From contig NC_018515.1 in assembly GCF_000231385.2 (NCBI RefSeq), positions 824,501 through 888,500 of the forward strand: 64,000 bases of DNA, given 5' to 3'. A program made the translations under genes and the position numbers. The notes below the pieces were generated by a model. That model did no database searches. It was not told the origin of the DNA and was given only the letters and a program-made list of their open reading frames with translations. Numbering within the stretch: position 1 is the first letter of the stretch; each line of letters begins with the position of its first letter. Positions 61,418 to 64,000 of this stretch are shown here, one piece after another. Source of the stretch: Desulfosporosinus meridiei DSM 13257. Lineage in GTDB: Bacteria; Bacillota; Desulfitobacteriia; Desulfitobacteriales; Desulfitobacteriaceae.

Positions 61418-61578
61418 CCTTTTAGACGAATAGTATGTTGAATATACGTCAAATGGAATTGAAAATTATTTACCATTGTTTTAAAGAAGACAAAGTGTTA
61501 TTGATGAGTTAAGAAACATAATACCAATAGAAATATTTCGATGAGACAAATTCAATTGGCTAAAAGGAGGTAATACCA

Positions 61579-62229
61579 GTGCGTAGACAATTTGTAGTTA
61601 TAGGATTAGGCAGATTTGGAACGAGTGTAGCGAAAACTTTAAGTGATTTAGGCCATGACGTCCTAGCAATGGATAAAAATGAGCATGCAGTTCATGCTCT
61701 AATGAATGATGTAACTCAGGCAGTAAGAGCTGACGGAAGAGAAGAGGAAACACTTCGTGCTTTAGGGGTTAGGAACTTTGATGTGGCAATTGTTGCAATG
61801 GGTGATGACCTGGAAGCTAATATTTTAATTACACTTATGTTAAAAGAAATGGGAATTCCAATGGTTGTAGCAAAAGCTCAATCTACACAACACGGAAAAG
61901 TGTTAGAGAAAATTGGGGCTGACCAAATAATTTATCCTGAACAAGATATGGGGATACGTCTGGCAAATAATTTGATTCGTTCAAACGTGCTGGACTTTAT
62001 AGAATTATCACAGGATTATAGTATCTTTGAGGTTGCCGCGTCTACACGCTTTCTTAAGAAAAGTATTGGAGAATTAGATTTGAGAGCCGCCTATGGAATT
62101 AATGTTATGGCAGTCAAGAAAAAGGGGGGCGAAATTGTGGTTGCCCCCGGCCCTGCTTATATAATAGGAGAAAAGGATGTATTAGTCATTGTCAGCAGCA
62201 AAAAAGCTCTTTCCAAATTGCCTGATTGA
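61579..62229 (+). CDS. ktrA: KtrA/TrkA-family potassium channel regulator
   Basis: A 216-residue RCK protein with one TrkA-N (VVIGLGRFGTSVAKTL) and one TrkA-C domain, the KtrA layout, unlike the duplicated TrkA at 20582. It binds nucleotides and gates a KtrB channel. No ktrB lies beside it. The start is GTG with AAGGAGG upstream. It converges on nhaC with 13 bases between stops. Confidence 0.88.
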   Translation: MRRQFVVIGLGRFGTSVAKTLSDLGHDVLAMDKNEHAVHALMNDVTQAVRADGREEETLRALGVRNFDVAIVAMGDDLEANILITLMLKEMGIPMVVAKAQSTQHGKVLEKIGADQIIYPEQDMGIRLANNLIRSNVLDFIELSQDYSIFEVAASTRFLKKSIGELDLRAAYGINVMAVKKKGGEIVVAPGPAYIIGEKDVLVIVSSKKALSKLPD

Positions 62230-62242
62230 TAGCCATCAAGTG

Positions 62243-63661
62243 TTATATCAATATAGAAACAACTGTAAATAAGACAGTAGTTATAATAGCTGCAATTAAT
62301 GATGGTATTAACTTCGACCTGGCATATTCCATAACGGGTAGGTCAAGAATTGTACATAAAGTTATAGAATTGTCACTTAAAGGAGAAGCGAAGGCACCGA
62401 AGGTACCACTAGCGAAAACAGCTCCAATTACAAGGATGATACTTGAGCCGGTCTCTTGAGCTAATGTTACTGCCAGGGGCATCAATAAACCCCAGGTTCC
62501 CCAAGATGAACCGATGAAGTAAGCAATAGAACTTCCTAAAATAAAAACAATTGGCGCAATAAAGCTTTTAGGGATCCAACCTACTAAATTTGAAGCAATA
62601 TAGGTTGAGAATCCCAAATCTTCGGAAACAGCCGATAAGGCCCAAACTAATGCAAGCATTAGGATAACAGAAACCAGTTCATTGCCACCCTCAACGAAAT
62701 GAGTTACGATTTTAGCGACACTAATACCCTGTAAAAGAAAGAAAAGCAATGACAAAAGCAATGTTACAAAAAGAGCCTCAAGCATAACCCCTAGTGAATC
62801 AGCTTTTAAAAAGGTCTCAAAGAAGTTGTTGGTTTGAGACCGGCCGTCTCTCCAACTTAAAAAGAGAGTCATAATTAAGATCACACAGAGAGGGAGAATG
62901 AGATTTATTGGTTTGCTGGGGGTTTCTTTCTGATAGTTTTCAATACACTTTTTAAGTGCTTCCTCCTCGTGCTGCGCTTCGTTGGTATCAACCAAATTCT
63001 CCTGAGTTTCACTGCTCATTTCTCTAAAAAAGCTATAGTAAAGTCCTATGCCTATTATGGAGAGTGAAAAGAAATTAAAAGGTATGCTTTTTATAAACAC
63101 ACTGTAGGGGGATTCGTTAATTCCCACTTGTTGTAGAGATGTTCCAATTAAAGATACCATATATCCAACAAATGCAGTTGCTATGGGAACAAGTGCAACT
63201 ACCGGATTAGCTGTTACTTCAATCATAAAGCCTATTTTCTGCAAAGAGATTGGCAGCCTCCTTTTCAATAACTTCATGATGGGAGCTACAGTCACAATTC
63301 TAAAATTCGGGTTATTAAAAGTTCCAATTGTTGAAAGCCAGATTAGCAGCATTGCTGAGCGTTTGGTTTTAACCCTGCGGCCCACAAGGTTAACAAATCC
63401 CTTCATTCCTCCCATTATTTTGGTCAAGTTTATAAGGCCGGCAAAAACATAAAGAAATATAATAATTCGAATATTATTAGGTTTTACTAAATTGTTAATT
63501 AGATAGGATATGAGTGTTTTGATGCCTCCAAAGAGATCCGGCTGAATAAGATAGCTGCCTAAGATTAAACCTGCAAACAGGCCTGGTTGAACCTGTTTGG
63601 ACAAAACTGATATGGGGATAACCACTAAAAAAGGCAAAAGGGAGACCCATGAATTTTCCAT
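62243..63661 (-). CDS. NhaC-family Na+/H+ antiporter
   Basis: A 472-residue membrane protein with about 12 segments. GTFNNPNFRIVTVAPIMKLL, SSWGTWGLLMPLAV and GTFGAFASPLSDNSITLCTI match the conserved halves of NhaC/MleN-type antiporters. A cytoplasmic acidic stretch lies near 215-240. It could exchange Na+ for H+, or couple to malate-lactate exchange as MleN does; the substrate is not decided by sequence. Confidence 0.85.
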   Translation of the reverse strand: MENSWVSLLPFLVVIPISVLSKQVQPGLFAGLILGSYLIQPDLFGGIKTLISYLINNLVKPNNIRIIIFLYVFAGLINLTKIMGGMKGFVNLVGRRVKTKRSAMLLIWLSTIGTFNNPNFRIVTVAPIMKLLKRRLPISLQKIGFMIEVTANPVVALVPIATAFVGYMVSLIGTSLQQVGINESPYSVFIKSIPFNFFSLSIIGIGLYYSFFREMSSETQENLVDTNEAQHEEEALKKCIENYQKETPSKPINLILPLCVILIMTLFLSWRDGRSQTNNFFETFLKADSLGVMLEALFVTLLLSLLFFLLQGISVAKIVTHFVEGGNELVSVILMLALVWALSAVSEDLGFSTYIASNLVGWIPKSFIAPIVFILGSSIAYFIGSSWGTWGLLMPLAVTLAQETGSSIILVIGAVFASGTFGAFASPLSDNSITLCTILDLPVMEYARSKLIPSLIAAIITTVLFTVVSILI

Positions 63662-63886
63662 AACAACCTACTTTCATGTTTTAGTTTAAATACTAATCTC
63701 TTCTTAACTAAAAATTACTGGGCTGGGCATTACTTATATATTATCCCCAGATAGGCAATCATATATTAGATGAATCATAATGATAGATGTTCTTAACTTA
63801 AGCAAAGAAGGAATATGTTATTATTTAGCGAAGTTACATAGTGTGACATTTCTATCAGACTTTAATGAAGATAAGGGGACTTTATT

Positions 63887-64000
63887 TTGGAAAGACAGCA
63901 AAGCAATCCAAGTCGCATGGTTGTTATTGAAGACAAACGGAGTGGTGAACGCTTTTTGGTAGATTTATTAAGAGGGCAGACATATGATAAAGAACAATAT
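63887..64000 (+). CDS. Partial gene running off the right edge
   Basis: TTG at 63887, eight bases after AAGGGG, opens a frame MERQQSNPSRMVVIEDKRSG continuing ERFLVDLLRGQTYDKEQY to the edge without a stop. The composition is protein-like; too little is visible to name it. ATG at 63920 is an alternative start. Confidence 0.5.
   Translation, partial: MERQQSNPSRMVVIEDKRSGERFLVDLLRGQTYDKEQY

Noticed and set aside
63780-63962. A 60-codon plus-strand frame near the right edge
   Set aside because: No ribosome binding site, and it overlaps in another frame the better-supported partial gene starting at 63887.
1-64000. CRISPR arrays, tRNA or rRNA genes, insertion sequences and prophage genes
   Set aside because: No spaced direct repeats, cloverleaf with CCA-type acceptor, rRNA-like conserved stretches, transposase or phage structural motifs were seen in either strand.

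Overview
The window looks like chromosomal DNA of an anaerobic, spore-forming, respiratory Firmicute, most like Desulfosporosinus or a related member of the Peptococcaceae. This is an inference from gene content: NrfHA nitrite reductase, a Tat-exported Fe-S/NrfD pair, futalosine-pathway menaquinone genes (mqnB, mqnD), sporulation and germination genes (YaaH-type hydrolase, CotD-like coat protein, a SigK-like promoter), a minimal SufCB system, several molybdenum enzymes, many strong AGGAGG ribosome binding sites and AT-rich spacers. I saw no rRNA, tRNA, CRISPR array, insertion sequence or prophage. Genes are short operons on both strands, usually closed by clear intrinsic terminators.

Layout. 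0-10 kb: hydroxypyruvate reductase, a PAS-GGDEF-HD-GYP c-di-GMP protein, HtrA protease, a stand-alone molybdopterin oxidoreductase and a LysM-GH18 spore hydrolase. 10-20 kb: nrfHA, a Ca2+/H+ antiporter, a universal stress protein, sufCB, a small probable coat protein and an L,D-transpeptidase. 20-31 kb: trkA-trkH, the Tat Fe-S/NrfD pair, RidA, a TDT-family transporter, a DsbA/FrnE-type oxidoreductase that appears to contain selenocysteine, a small siroheme reductase and mqnBD. 31-41 kb: a CotD-like protein, a UroD-like methyltransferase, a phenylacetate-CoA ligase, a lactate permease and a RACE-like ASKHA protein, then small unknown genes. 41-46 kb: an HlyD/EmrA/EmrB efflux operon with its MarR regulator. 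46-54 kb: a class V aminotransferase and a three-subunit xanthine-dehydrogenase-type operon, separated by a chemoreceptor gene. 54-64 kb: MazG-like, DegV, acyl-CoA dehydrogenase, MsrAB, a zinc-ribbon protein, an ECF sigma/anti-sigma operon, KtrA and NhaC.

Most notable points. (1) The DsbA/FrnE gene at 27812-28423 is interrupted by one in-frame UGA exactly where the first Cys of the CPFC active site belongs. A SECIS-like hairpin follows at the right distance, so a U-P-F-C selenoprotein is the best reading. (2) The aminotransferase and the xanthine dehydrogenase operon share a nearly duplicated control module: a PurR-like operator (CGAAC-N24-GTTCG), a sigma-A promoter (TTGACC-N17) and a guanine-class purine riboswitch. 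(3) The chemoreceptor between them has a c-di-GMP-I riboswitch and terminator on the minus strand, and the window also encodes a c-di-GMP turnover protein. (4) Genes of fewer than 60 codons are present, including a 35-residue Arg/Trp-rich protein with a good ribosome binding site.

Functions are read from motifs by eye. No database search, folding program or gene finder was run, so family names without a visible catalytic motif are less certain than those with one.
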